Of a DNA stretch of 57,869 bases, positions 25,761-34,810 are shown piece after piece. The stretch is from the NCBI GenBank assembly GCA_015069095.1, contig SVJH01000014.1, positions 1-57,869 on the forward strand, given 5' to 3'. The stretch is from Oscillospiraceae bacterium. Its GTDB lineage: Bacteria; Bacillota; Clostridia; UMGS1810. The notes beneath the pieces were generated by a model that was not told where the DNA came from, made no database searches, and saw only the letters and a list, made by a program, of their open reading frames with translations. The position numbers were made by a program, and so were the translations under genes. Each line of letters starts with the position of its first letter. Positions within the stretch are counted from its first letter, which is position 1.

Positions 25761-26134
25761 TTTTCATTCTCCTTTTTTAGTAAAAATTCTTTTATTCTGT
25801 CAAAACTTTCATCACTTATATGATGTTCAATTTTGCAACTATCTTCATAAGCAATACTTTCGCTCACACCAAGAGCCATAAGAGTTTTTGCTATAATAAG
25901 ATGCCTTTCGTACATTCTGTTTGCAATTTCATAACCTTTATCAGTAAGCAGGATATACCCTTCTTTATCAACTGTAATATATCCATCCTCGCGAAACTTT
26001 TTCATCGCTACACTTACGCTCGGTTTTGTAACAGAAAGTTCATTTGCAACATCAATACTTCTTACAAGACCTTTTTTATTTTTAATTATAAGTATCGTTT
26101 CAAGATAATTTTCTGCAGATTCTTTTATTTTCAT
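25757..26134 (-). CDS. DtxR/MntR-family metal-dependent repressor
   Basis: This 125-residue protein has an N-terminal winged helix (VRSIDVANELSVTKPSVSVAMKKFREDGYI) and a dimerisation/metal-binding helix with EDSCKIEHHIS. The C-x-x-E-H spacing matches the iron-type DtxR/IdeR site rather than the MntR site, where a Glu replaces Cys. No SH3-like third domain is present. It lies next to the feo operon, which carries palindromic operator-like sites, so it is a good candidate for the local ferrous-iron regulator. Confidence 0.88.
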   Translation of the reverse strand: MKIKESAENYLETILIIKNKKGLVRSIDVANELSVTKPSVSVAMKKFREDGYITVDKEGYILLTDKGYEIANRMYERHLIIAKTLMALGVSESIAYEDSCKIEHHISDESFDRIKEFLLKKENEK

Positions 26135-26163
26135 AAACTTTCTCCATTTTGTATTATAAAATC

Positions 26164-26192
26164 ATTTTATCATATAAACAAAATAAAGTCAA
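26164..26192 (-). promoter_or_regulatory. Promoter of the DtxR-family regulator
   Basis: Minus-strand TTGACT (26187-26192), a 17-bp spacer and TAAAAT (26164-26169) place the start near 26157, giving a very short leader before the ATG at 26134. Confidence 0.75.
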
Positions 26193-26201
26193 ATGTAAAA
26201 A

Positions 26202-26235
26202 AATGAGCGGTATTTTTTGTAAAATACCACTCATT
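26202..26235 (-). terminator. Terminator of the feo operon
   Basis: AATGAG-C-GGTATTTT pairs with AAAATACC-A-CTCATT (one mismatch), followed on the minus strand by seven T residues, just after the FeoB-associated gene. Confidence 0.8.
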
Positions 26236-26239
26236 ATAC

Positions 26240-26392
26240 TTATTTTTTTGAATTACAACAATTTGAAGAGCACGTTTTTGAATAAGGACATCCCACGCAT
26301 TTTTGTCCTCTTTTTTTTGCCTTATACAAATATATTATCGAAGATATTATTATAACTGATATAATTAAAATTATTATTGCATTTTCGATCAT
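26240..26392 (-). CDS. FeoB-associated Cys-rich membrane protein
   Basis: A 50-residue gene lies between feoB and its terminator. It has one hydrophobic segment (AIIILIISVIIISSIIYLY), then a basic linker and the Cys-rich tail KCVGCPYSKTCSSNCCNSKK. This is the typical architecture of FeoB-associated Cys-rich membrane proteins, thought to work with FeoB in ferrous iron uptake (FeoC-like role). GGAGGC lies 6 nt upstream of the ATG, and the gene follows feoB by 28 bp. Confidence 0.9.
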   Translation of the reverse strand: MIENAIIILIISVIIISSIIYLYKAKKRGQKCVGCPYSKTCSSNCCNSKK

Positions 26393-26420
26393 AAAAACGC
26401 CTCCTTTTTTATGACGTTAT

Positions 26421-28448
26421 TTACGCTTTTAAAGTTTTTTCTTTTTTTATATTTGCTTTAGGTTTAACACACAAATAAGTTATAATAGATGCAATTACAA
26501 GTGTTACAATAAGCCCTGGTACAAATCCTTTGCCAACTGTTCCTGTAGTAATAACTGTACCAATCTGGAATACAAGAAAACTTACAACATAACCTACTGC
26601 AAACTGAAGTCCAATTCCGCCCCAAAGCCACTTTGCACTTTTCATTTCAGCACGCATCGCACCGATTGCAGCAAAACAAGGTGGTGTAAATAGGTTAAAC
26701 ATAAGGTATGCAAGTGCTGCAACTTTAGTAATTGCAAATACAGCTCCTACCTCTGCTCCTGCGCCTTCCATAAGTGCAAATTCTTCAACGTCGATAAGAT
26801 TTTCAAGTCCTACAAAACAAACTGCAAGTGTTCCTACTACGTTTTCTTTTGCTATAAAACCAGTAACTGCCGCTGCCGCAAGTTGCCATGATAAAACTCC
26901 GACAATAGGAATAAGCACATATGCAAAAGGATGTGCAATAGATGCAAGTATTGATGCATCAGCAGCCTCTGCTACTGTAAAGTTCCAGGTAAATGTCTGC
27001 ATAATTTGCACTGCCGTGTTACAAAGAAGAATAATTGTTGCAGCTTTTACTACATATGACCATCCACGAGCACACATTGAGCCGAAAGCTCTTTTTAAAC
27101 TTGGCATTTTGTACTCCGGAAGTTCTATAATAAAGTAAGATTTTTTCTTGCTGTTTCCTGTTATTCTGTTAATAAGAAGAGCTCCAAAGAAAATGATAAT
27201 TATTCCTGCAAAATACATAAGTGTTCCAACCCATGACGCATCTTCGAAAAATGCTCCTGCAAAAAGCGCAATTACAGGAAGTTTAGCACCACATGGCATA
27301 AACGGCGCAAGCATTGCAGTTGCTCTTCGTTCTCTTTCATCTCTTATTGTACGGCATGCCATAACACCAGGAATTGCACAACCAGTTCCGATTACAAAAG
27401 GAATTACAGATTTACCACTAAGACCAACTTTTTTAAATATTGGGTCAAGAACTACTGATACACGAGACATATATCCGCAATCTTCAAGTAGTGCGATTAA
27501 AAAGTACATTACCATAACAAGTGGTAAAAATCCAACAACGGCGCCAACACCGCCGATGATACCATCAACAAGTAGTGCTGTTAAAAGAGGATTTGCGCCT
27601 TCTAACATCACACCTACCCACTCACCAAACATTTCGATAAGTGTAACAAGTCCTGGTATTACTGTTCCGTTTTCAAATTCATATCCATCTGCAATCCAAG
27701 GACCAAGCCAAGCCTGAGAAATCTGAAAAACTAAAAACATTATAACTGCAAAAATAGGAATACCAAGCCATTTATTTGTAAGAATAGCGTCAATTTTATC
27801 CTGTTTGTTTTTATCTTTTGTAAATACTTTACGATTTTCAACTTTTGAAACAATCGAGTTGACAAAATCAAAACGTTTCCTGTCTGCATCTTCAACAGCC
27901 TGTTTGCTTGTAAGGTCGATATCCCCCTCTGTATAAGGAGCTTTTTGTCCTTTACCTTTTAAACTAACTGCTGCTTTTACAACTTCTTTAAGTCCCTTTT
28001 TTGATGTAGAAACAGTTTCAATTACAGGACATCCTAATTCTTTTTCAAGAGATTTTATATCGATTTTTGTTTCTTTTTTTACATTTATATCGGTTTTGTT
28101 AAGTGCAACAACAACGGGAACACCAAGTTCCATAAGTTGAGTTGTAAAAAACAAACTTCTGCTAAGATTTGTTGCATCAACTATGTTGATAATAGCATCA
28201 AGATTTTCATTTTTAACATATGTACTTGTAATACTTTCTTCTGATGTAAATGGCGACATTGAATAAGCACCCGGAAGGTCAACAGCCAAAAGATTTGTTT
28301 CTCCGTTTGCAAAACCTTTCTTTATTGGATGTTGTTTTGTATCTACAGTAACACCTGCCCAGTTTCCGACTTTTTCATTTCTGCCGGTAAGTGCATTATA
28401 CATAGTTGTTTTTCCGCTATTGGGATTACCCGCCAACGCAATACGCAT
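26421..28448 (-). CDS. feoB: Ferrous iron transport protein B
   Basis: FeoB is the membrane GTPase/permease for Fe2+ uptake. The 675-residue protein starts with the G domain: GNPNSGKTTMYN (G1), DLPGAYSMSP (G3) and NKTDI (G4). The permease part follows with Gate motifs (GYMSRVSVVLDPIFKKVGLSGKSVIPFVIGTGCAIPGVM) and several transmembrane helices. GAGGAGGAGTAAAA precedes the ATG. It is co-transcribed with feoA upstream and a Cys-rich accessory gene downstream. Confidence 0.97.
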   Translation of the reverse strand: MRIALAGNPNSGKTTMYNALTGRNEKVGNWAGVTVDTKQHPIKKGFANGETNLLAVDLPGAYSMSPFTSEESITSTYVKNENLDAIINIVDATNLSRSLFFTTQLMELGVPVVVALNKTDINVKKETKIDIKSLEKELGCPVIETVSTSKKGLKEVVKAAVSLKGKGQKAPYTEGDIDLTSKQAVEDADRKRFDFVNSIVSKVENRKVFTKDKNKQDKIDAILTNKWLGIPIFAVIMFLVFQISQAWLGPWIADGYEFENGTVIPGLVTLIEMFGEWVGVMLEGANPLLTALLVDGIIGGVGAVVGFLPLVMVMYFLIALLEDCGYMSRVSVVLDPIFKKVGLSGKSVIPFVIGTGCAIPGVMACRTIRDERERRATAMLAPFMPCGAKLPVIALFAGAFFEDASWVGTLMYFAGIIIIFFGALLINRITGNSKKKSYFIIELPEYKMPSLKRAFGSMCARGWSYVVKAATIILLCNTAVQIMQTFTWNFTVAEAADASILASIAHPFAYVLIPIVGVLSWQLAAAAVTGFIAKENVVGTLAVCFVGLENLIDVEEFALMEGAGAEVGAVFAITKVAALAYLMFNLFTPPCFAAIGAMRAEMKSAKWLWGGIGLQFAVGYVVSFLVFQIGTVITTGTVGKGFVPGLIVTLVIASIITYLCVKPKANIKKEKTLKA

Positions 28449-28476
28449 TTTTACTCCTCCTCATAATCTGCAATAT

Positions 28477-28494
28477 AGTTAGTCGTGTTTAACT
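28477..28494. promoter_or_regulatory. Operator-like palindrome between feoA and feoB
   Basis: AGTTAGTCGTGTTTAACT is an imperfect palindrome with AGTTA and TAACT ends, similar to the perfect copy at 28800-28817. It lies in the feoA-feoB intergenic space. Confidence 0.4.
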
Positions 28495-28522
28495 CATTAG
28501 TAAAAATCAAAGCAATCCTGTT

Positions 28523-28738
28523 TTAAACAACAATAATTGCTTTAGCAAGTTCATTATCGATATTATATCTTCCGTCTTTTATAGAAACCACGCAGCCACC
28601 TTTTAAATGCGAAATTACAGTAATAGGCTCTCCGCTGTAGCATCCTAAAGAAAATAAAAATGAATTTAACTCTTCGTCGTCTGTTTCAATTTTTTTAATG
28701 ATATATTCTTTGCCTTCTTCAGCCAAGTTTAAATTCAT
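28523..28738 (-). CDS. feoA: Ferrous iron transport protein A
   Basis: This 71-residue SH3-like FeoA protein has IKKIETDDEELNSFLFSLGCYSGEPITVIS and the C-terminal ISIKDGRYNIDNELAKAIIV-like core. It is a cytoplasmic accessory to FeoB. AAGGTGATTATTT precedes the ATG, and the promoter and operator sites lie upstream. Confidence 0.92.
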   Translation of the reverse strand: MNLNLAEEGKEYIIKKIETDDEELNSFLFSLGCYSGEPITVISHLKGGCVVSIKDGRYNIDNELAKAIIVV

Positions 28739-28768
28739 AAATAATCACCTTACTTTTACATATGGCAA

Positions 28769-28782
28769 TTAGTTTAAACTAA
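28769..28782. promoter_or_regulatory. Palindrome TTAGTTTAAACTAA in the feo leader
   Basis: A perfect 14-bp palindrome with TTAG/CTAA ends lies about 30 bp upstream of feoA, downstream of the predicted start site. It resembles DtxR-family boxes. Confidence 0.5.
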
Positions 28783-28799
28783 CCCATATGCTAAAATAT

Positions 28800-28817
28800 A
28801 GTTAGCCTTCGCTAACT
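28800..28817. promoter_or_regulatory. Palindromic operator over the feo transcription start
   Basis: AGTTAGC-CTTC-GCTAACT is a perfect inverted repeat starting about 7 bp downstream of the -10 element, so a bound repressor would block initiation. GTTAG/CTAAC half-sites match the DtxR/IdeR type; binding by the 25757-26134 protein is inferred. Confidence 0.6.
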
Positions 28818-28823
28818 GTAAAC

Positions 28824-28852
28824 ATTTTAACATATGTTTTTTTATTTGTCAA
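28824..28852 (-). promoter_or_regulatory. Promoter of the feo operon
   Basis: Minus-strand TTGACA (28847-28852), a 17-bp spacer and TAAAAT (28824-28829) direct transcription into feoA, with the start near 28817 inside the operator palindrome. Confidence 0.8.
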
Positions 28853-28908
28853 GAGTTTTTTAGTAAAATTTGTAATTTTTGTAAACATGGATTATTTTAA
28901 TTTTAAAG

Positions 28909-28937
28909 TTGACAAAATTGCTCATAAAATGTAGAAT
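28909..28937 (+). promoter_or_regulatory. Promoter of the AraC-family gene
   Basis: TTGACA (28909-28914), a 17-bp spacer and TAGAAT (28932-28937) lie just upstream of an AGGAGG and the ATG at 28959. It is divergent from the feo promoter. Confidence 0.78.
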
Positions 28938-28958
28938 AATTTATAGGAGGTGTTTTTT

Positions 28959-29774
28959 ATGTATATAAGTTACGGACGTGGGGAAAGCCATACAGACAAG
29001 CCTACTCAAGAGTTTTTTTATGTTAACAATTGCGGTATTTATAAAAATATTACACATAAAATTAACGTCAACAGACCAAATGGACGAAATGATTATCAAA
29101 TTATATATGTAACAGAAGGAAATTTATTTGTAGAAACAAATTCGGGACTTAAAAAAGCCGAAAAAGGCTCTTTAATTATATTTGAACCCAAAGTAAAACA
29201 ATGTTATTACAGCGATATTTCGCATAGCACATCTTATTGCTGGATACATTTTACCGGCACAAAATCTAAAGATATTATGACATCGCTAAACTTAAAGTCC
29301 GGTATTTATAAAATAGATGATTTTGACGAATTCTCAATAAGATGTCGTGAAATAATTGACGTAATGCAAAAAAATGATAATTTATATAACATAAAAATCA
29401 CGGGACTTACTCTTTCACTTATTGGTGATATACCCAAAAAATTAACACCTGATTTATCAAATAAGTTTTCAAATGTAATTTCAAAAATGGAAAACGACAA
29501 GCCTAACGGTACAAAGATAACTGAATATGCATCTCTTTGCAATTTAAGTCATGGTCATTTTATTAAACTATTTAAAAACGAATATGGTCTTTCGCCTTCA
29601 AATTACAGACTTAAATTGCTCATTGATAAAAGCCGTGCTCTTCTTATTGATTCTGATTTAAAAATAAATGAAGTATCGCAAAAATGCGGATTTGACGACC
29701 CTCTTTATTTTAGCAGAATTTTTAAAAAGTTTGTTGGTTTATCGCCTGAAAATTACAGGAAAAAGCATAGATAA
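28959..29774 (+). CDS. AraC-family transcriptional regulator
   Basis: This 271-residue protein has an N-terminal cupin-like sensing domain (YQIIYVTEGNLFVETNSGLKKAEKGSLIIFEP, then YCWIHFTG) and a C-terminal double helix-turn-helix (YASLCNLSHGHFIKLFKNEYGLSPSNYR; INEVSQKCGFDDPLYFSRIFKKFVGLSPENYRKKH). The ATG at 28959 has AGGAGG 8 nt upstream; the frame runs 9 nt further to a GTG inside that SD. Sugar-sensing regulation is typical of the family, but no adjacent target gene is evident. Confidence 0.9.
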   Translation: MYISYGRGESHTDKPTQEFFYVNNCGIYKNITHKINVNRPNGRNDYQIIYVTEGNLFVETNSGLKKAEKGSLIIFEPKVKQCYYSDISHSTSYCWIHFTGTKSKDIMTSLNLKSGIYKIDDFDEFSIRCREIIDVMQKNDNLYNIKITGLTLSLIGDIPKKLTPDLSNKFSNVISKMENDKPNGTKITEYASLCNLSHGHFIKLFKNEYGLSPSNYRLKLLIDKSRALLIDSDLKINEVSQKCGFDDPLYFSRIFKKFVGLSPENYRKKHR

Positions 29775-29782
29775 ATACAAAC

Positions 29783-29814
29783 AAAAAACCCATTGCTTAT
29801 GCAATGGGTTTTTT
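29783..29814. terminator. Bidirectional terminator between araC-family gene and tuf
   Basis: A perfect 14-bp stem (AAAAAACCCATTGC with GCAATGGGTTTTTT) with TTAT loop serves the convergent AraC gene (+) and the str operon (-). Confidence 0.9.
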
Positions 29815-29834
29815 AAATCCTAAAAGGACTTTAA

Positions 29835-31037
29835 TTATTTGTTGATTGAAGAAACAACGCCTGAACCAACTGTTCTTCCGCCTTCACGGATAGCGAATCT
29901 TAGACCTTCTTCAATAGCGATAGGTGTGATAAGTTCAACTTCGATTGAAACGTTATCACCAGGCATACACATTTCGATACCTTCTGGAAGTTTAACAACA
30001 CCAGTAACGTCAGTTGTTCTGAAATAGAACTGAGGTCTGTAGTTGTTGAAGAATGGAGTATGTCTTCCACCTTCTTCTTTTGTTAGAACGTAAACTTCGC
30101 CTTTGAAAGATGTGTGAGGTGTGATTGTACCTGGTTTTGCAAGTACCTGACCTCTTTCGATTTCGTTTCTCTGAACACCTCTAAGAAGTGCACCGATGTT
30201 GTCACCAGCTTCAGCCTGATCAAGAAGTTTTCTGAACATTTCGATACCTGTTACAACAACTTTTCTTGATTCGTCAGCAAGACCAACGATTTCAACTTCT
30301 TCAGAAACTTTAAGTGTACCTCTTTCAACTCTACCAGTAGCAACTGTACCACGACCTGTGATAGAGAATACGTCTTCGACTGGCATTAAGAAAGGAAGGT
30401 CTTTACCTCTTTCTGGAGATGGAATGTAAGCATCAACTTCATCCATAAGAGCAAGGATTGGAGCATATTCAGGAGCGTTAATGTCATTTGAATCACATTC
30501 AAGAGCCTGAAGAGCAGAACCTGTAACGATAGGTGTATCGTCGCCAGGGAATTCATATTCTGATAGAAGATCTCTAACTTCCATTTCTACTAATTCAAGT
30601 AGTTCTGGGTCGTCAACCTGGTCAGCTTTGTTTAAGAATACTACGATGTAAGGAACACCAACCTGTCTTGAAAGAAGGATGTGTTCTTTTGTCTGAGGCA
30701 TTGGGCCGTCAGCAGCAGATACAACAAGGATAGCACCGTCCATCTGAGCAGCACCTGTGATCATGTTTTTAACATAGTCAGCATGTCCTGGGCAGTCAAC
30801 GTGAGCGTAGTGTCTTGCGTCTGTTTCATATTCAACGTGAGCTGTAGAGATTGTGATACCTCTTTCTCTTTCTTCTGGAGCTTTATCGATCATATCGTAA
30901 GCTTCGTACTGAGCCTGGCCTTTAAGTGCCAATACTTTTGTAATAGCCGCTGTTAAAGAAGTTTTACCATGGTCAACGTGACCGATTGTTCCTATATTAA
31001 CGTGCGGTTTGGTTCTTTCAAATTTTTCTTTTGCCAT
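29835..31037 (-). CDS. tuf: Elongation factor Tu
   Basis: This translational GTPase delivers aminoacyl-tRNA to the ribosome. It is 400 residues with [10 protein letters not shown] (G1), RGITIST (G2), DCPGHADY (G3) and NKADQVDD (G4), followed by domains 2 and 3. Codon use is visibly more biased than in neighbouring genes, as expected for high expression. It is the last gene of the str operon here and has a candidate internal promoter upstream. Confidence 0.98.
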   Translation of the reverse strand: MAKEKFERTKPHVNIGTIGHVDHGKTSLTAAITKVLALKGQAQYEAYDMIDKAPEERERGITISTAHVEYETDARHYAHVDCPGHADYVKNMITGAAQMDGAILVVSAADGPMPQTKEHILLSRQVGVPYIVVFLNKADQVDDPELLELVEMEVRDLLSEYEFPGDDTPIVTGSALQALECDSNDINAPEYAPILALMDEVDAYIPSPERGKDLPFLMPVEDVFSITGRGTVATGRVERGTLKVSEEVEIVGLADESRKVVVTGIEMFRKLLDQAEAGDNIGALLRGVQRNEIERGQVLAKPGTITPHTSFKGEVYVLTKEEGGRHTPFFNNYRPQFYFRTTDVTGVVKLPEGIEMCMPGDNVSIEVELITPIAIEEGLRFAIREGGRTVGSGVVSSINK

Positions 31038-31081
31038 TTTTAATTTCCTCCTTTATGAATCAAATAAACGTTCATAATTAT

Positions 31082-31110
31082 ATTTTACAATTTTTTATAA
31101 GAAAAATCAA
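31082..31110 (-). promoter_or_regulatory. Candidate internal promoter of tuf
   Basis: Minus-strand TTGATT (31105-31110), a 17-bp spacer and TAAAAT (31082-31087) lie in the fusA-tuf gap. Confidence 0.42.
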
Positions 31111-31122
31111 CTATAAATTTAA

Positions 31123-33237
31123 TTAATTTTCTTTTGTTCTTGCATTTACGATACCTTCCTGAATATTCTTAGGAACTTCTGAGTAGTGAGAAGGTTCCAT
31201 AGAATACTGTCCACGACCCTGTGTACCAGATCTAAGATCTGTTGCATAACCAAACATTTCAGATAGTGGAACGTCTGCTGTTACCTGAGTAACACCGCCA
31301 CTTCTTACTTCCTGGCTTTTTACAAGACCACGACGTGAACTTAAGTCACCGATAACGAAACCTAAGTATTCGTCAGGAACGATAACGTTTACAAGCATGA
31401 TAGGTTCTTTGATAACAGGATCTGATTTTTTCATTGCTTCTTTAAATGCAATAGAACCTGCAATCTTAAATGCCATTTCAGATGAGTCAACTTCATGGTA
31501 AGAACCGTCGTAAAGTGTAACTCTTACGTCAACAACGTTGTAACCTGCAAGTACACCGTTAAGCATAGCGCCCTGAATACCTGCATCTACCGCTGGAATG
31601 TATTCTTTAGGAATAGCACCACCAACGATGTTGTTAACAAATTCGTAACCTTTACCTTCTTCGATAGGTTCAACTTTAATTTTAACATGTCCGTACTGAC
31701 CTTTACCACCAGACTGACGTGCATATTTGTATTCCTGATCTACTTCTCTTCTGAATGCTTCTCTGTAAGAAACCTGTGGTTTACCAACGTTAGCTTCTAC
31801 TTTGAATTCTCTAAGAAGTCTGTCAACGATAATTTCAAGGTGAAGTTCACCCATACCTGCGATGATTGTCTGTCCTGTTTCTTCATCTGTGTATGTTTTA
31901 AATGTTGGGTCTTCTTCTGCAAGTTTAGAAAGTGCAATACCCATTTTTTCCTGACCTGCTTTTGTTTTAGGTTCAATAGCAACCCTGATAACAGGTTCTG
32001 GGAATTCCATAGATTCAAGAATAATAGGATGTTTTTCATCACAAAGTGTATCACCTGTTGTTGTATTCTTAAGACCAACAGTTGCAGCGATATCACCTGA
32101 ATAAACAGTATCGATATCTTCTCTGTGGTTAGAGTGCATCTGTAGGATTCTACCCAATCTTTCTTTATTACCTTTGCAAGCATTTAATACATAAGAACCT
32201 GCATCTACTGTACCTGAGTAAACTCTAAAGAAGCAAAGTTTACCAACAAATGGGTCAGTTGCAATTTTAAATGCTAAAGCAGCAAAAGGTTCATCATCAG
32301 AAGATGGTCTTTCCTGTTCTTCTTCTGTTCCAGGTACAACACCTTTAATGTTTGGAACGTCAGTTGGAGCAGGCATATATTCGATGATAGCGTCAAGTAA
32401 AAGCTGTACACCTTTGTTTCTGTAAGATGTACCACAAAGCATTGGAACGATATCGTTATTGATTGTAGCTTTTCTTAGAGCTTTTTTAAGTTCTTCAACT
32501 GTAATAGAATCTGGATCTTCGAAATATTTTTCCATAAGTTCTTCATCTGTTTCAGCGATAGCTTCAACCATTTTTGCTCTGTATTCTTCTGCTTTTTCAA
32601 CCATATCGGCAGGAATTTCTTCTTCGCCGTATTGTGTTCCCATTTCATCGTAATATACTTCAGCTTTCATTGTCATAAGGTCAACGATTCCTTTGAAAGA
32701 ATCTTCGGCACCTATAGGAAGCTGAATTGGAACGCCGTTTGCATGAAGTCTTTCATGTACCATGCTTTCTACATTGTAGAAGTCAGCGCCCATGATATCC
32801 ATTTTATTAACATAAATCATTCTTGGTACATTGTAATCGTCAGCCTGTCTCCAAACTGTTTCAGACTGAGGTTCAACACCGCCTTTTGCACACATAACAG
32901 TAACAGAACCGTCAAGTACACGAAGTGAACGCTGAACTTCAACTGTAAAGTCAACGTGCCCTGGTGTGTCGATTATGTTAATTCTGTGAGCAATATCTTT
33001 GTATGGACCAACTTTTGGTTTCCAAAAACATGTAGTAGCAGCAGATGTAATTGTGATACCACGTTCTTGTTCCTGAGCCATCCAGTCCATTGTACCAGCA
33101 CCGTCATGAGTTTCACCCATTTTGTGAATACGGCCTGTGTAGTAAAGTATTCTTTCGGTTGTTGTTGTTTTACCGGCATCAATATGAGCCATAATACCAA
33201 TGTTTCTTGTATTTTCCAAAGAATATTGTCTAGGCAT
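31123..33237 (-). CDS. fusA: Elongation factor G
   Basis: This ribosomal translocase of 704 residues has [20 protein letters not shown] (G1), [11 protein letters not shown] (G2), DTPGHVDF (G3) and VNKMD (G4), with domain IV/V blocks such as [28 protein letters not shown]. Length and domain order match canonical EF-G. It lies between rpsG and tuf in the conserved str order. Confidence 0.98.
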   Translation of the reverse strand: MPRQYSLENTRNIGIMAHIDAGKTTTTERILYYTGRIHKMGETHDGAGTMDWMAQEQERGITITSAATTCFWKPKVGPYKDIAHRINIIDTPGHVDFTVEVQRSLRVLDGSVTVMCAKGGVEPQSETVWRQADDYNVPRMIYVNKMDIMGADFYNVESMVHERLHANGVPIQLPIGAEDSFKGIVDLMTMKAEVYYDEMGTQYGEEEIPADMVEKAEEYRAKMVEAIAETDEELMEKYFEDPDSITVEELKKALRKATINNDIVPMLCGTSYRNKGVQLLLDAIIEYMPAPTDVPNIKGVVPGTEEEQERPSSDDEPFAALAFKIATDPFVGKLCFFRVYSGTVDAGSYVLNACKGNKERLGRILQMHSNHREDIDTVYSGDIAATVGLKNTTTGDTLCDEKHPIILESMEFPEPVIRVAIEPKTKAGQEKMGIALSKLAEEDPTFKTYTDEETGQTIIAGMGELHLEIIVDRLLREFKVEANVGKPQVSYREAFRREVDQEYKYARQSGGKGQYGHVKIKVEPIEEGKGYEFVNNIVGGAIPKEYIPAVDAGIQGAMLNGVLAGYNVVDVRVTLYDGSYHEVDSSEMAFKIAGSIAFKEAMKKSDPVIKEPIMLVNVIVPDEYLGFVIGDLSSRRGLVKSQEVRSGGVTQVTADVPLSEMFGYATDLRSGTQGRGQYSMEPSHYSEVPKNIQEGIVNARTKEN

Positions 33238-33316
33238 GGTTTTTCTCCTTCCAGTAAAATTTTAGTATTCCGTTGCAGTATATACTGCCCTTTTATTCAA
33301 AATTTATGCGCATTTA

Positions 33317-33811
<495 letters not shown>

Positions 33812-33935
33812 TCATAAATTCATAGGTACTCGAACAAACTGTTCGTTAAGCGCTTTTCACAGAAAATCTATATCATAAAAATAATATATATAAAAATTCC
33901 GCTTCAAGCGTCCACTATTTTAGCGCGGAAATAAC

Positions 33936-34355
33936 TTATTTAGCTTGTTTTTGTTTTTTTGCACCGTATTTAGATCTAGACTGGTTTCTGTTAGCAACAC
34001 CTGAAGCGTCAAGTGCACCACGGATTACGTGATATCTAACACCAGGAAGGTCTTTTACCCTACCACCTCTGATAAGAACAACGCTATGTTCCTGAAGGTT
34101 GTGGCCGATGCCAGGGATGTAAGCTGATACTTCAATACCGTTTGTAAGCTTAATTCTGGCCATTTTTCTAAGAGCAGAGTTAGGCTTTTTAGGTGTCATG
34201 GTTTTAACTGTTGTGCAAACGCCTCTTTTCTGAGGAGCACTCTGATCTGTAGGACGTTTTTTAAGTGAGTTAAATCCAAACTGAAGAGCAGGAGCAGTAG
34301 ATTTCTTTACAGAAGTTTCTCTGCCTTTTCTTACTAACTGGTTAAATGTTGGCAA
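33936..34355 (-). CDS. rpsL: 30S ribosomal protein S12
   Basis: This 139-residue protein has [12 protein letters not shown] at the N-terminus, [20 protein letters not shown] and [29 protein letters not shown], typical of decoding-centre protein S12. The longer N-terminal half ([14 protein letters not shown]) is the Firmicute form. A 150-bp gap with a weak hairpin (TTCCGC/GCGGAA followed by T's, about 33897-33925) separates it from rpsG. Confidence 0.97.
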   Translation of the reverse strand: MPTFNQLVRKGRETSVKKSTAPALQFGFNSLKKRPTDQSAPQKRGVCTTVKTMTPKKPNSALRKMARIKLTNGIEVSAYIPGIGHNLQEHSVVLIRGGRVKDLPGVRYHVIRGALDASGVANRNQSRSKYGAKKQKQAK

Positions 34356-34419
34356 TTCATTTCACCTCCTATATATAATGTAGAAAATATATTAACCGCA
34401 TAAGCGTTTAATAACAAAT

Positions 34420-34662
34420 TTAGTTTTTCTTGTAAACCGCAATAGCAGCATCAACATCTAATTTACACATTTTACCGAGTTCTTTTTTAGTTTCAACATA
34501 AGTGATTTCAATGTTTTTATCTTCACAAAGAAGTTTAAACGGTTCAAGAATGTAACTGTCTGTATCTTTTGCAACGATTGCTTTTGATACGTTATTTTTT
34601 TCGATTTGTTTTACCGATTGTCTAAGTCCGACTACCAGATTATCATCGACTAATTTATCCAC
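34420..34662 (-). CDS. L7Ae-family ribosomal/K-turn-binding protein
   Basis: This 80-residue protein matches the bacterial L7Ae/L30e-like family (YbxF/RplGB type) normally found just upstream of rpsL in Firmicutes: DNLVVGLRQSVKQIEKNNVSKAIVAKD and ITYVETKKELGKMCKLDVDAAIAV. The start is GTG at 34662, preceded by GGGGGGATAT. It is the first gene of the str operon here. Confidence 0.88.
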   Translation of the reverse strand: MDKLVDDNLVVGLRQSVKQIEKNNVSKAIVAKDTDSYILEPFKLLCEDKNIEITYVETKKELGKMCKLDVDAAIAVYKKN

Positions 34663-34693
34663 GACATATCCCCCCGTGTATACATACGGTAGT

Positions 34694-34722
34694 ATTTTAC
34701 TATATTTTTATTTAAAAGTCAA
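34694..34722 (-). promoter_or_regulatory. Promoter of the str operon
   Basis: Minus-strand TTGACT (34717-34722), a 17-bp spacer and TAAAAT (34694-34699) lie just upstream of the L7Ae-like gene, so this str operon has its own start rather than reading through from rpoBC. Confidence 0.78.
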
Positions 34723-34749
34723 GAATTTTTTTAATAACTTTCAAAGAAA

Positions 34750-34782
34750 AAATCGGGCACCTCAATATGTTGTGCCCGATTT
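34750..34782 (-). terminator. Terminator of the SulP gene
   Basis: AAATCGGGCAC pairs with GTGCCCGATTT around an 11-nt loop; the minus transcript continues into TTTTTCTTTG. It isolates the str operon from the upstream transporter. Confidence 0.85.
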
Positions 34783-34810
34783 AAAAAATTGCGCTATTTT
34801 ATGTTTAATT

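Noticed and set aside
27148-27717. A 189-residue plus-strand open frame inside feoB
   Set aside because: Antisense to conserved FeoB permease sequence; Ser/Thr/Pro-rich composition is typical of antisense frames.
31495-32100. A 201-residue plus-strand open frame inside fusA
   Set aside because: It is antisense to a canonical EF-G, Cys/Phe-rich, with no SD; a shadow of biased codon use.
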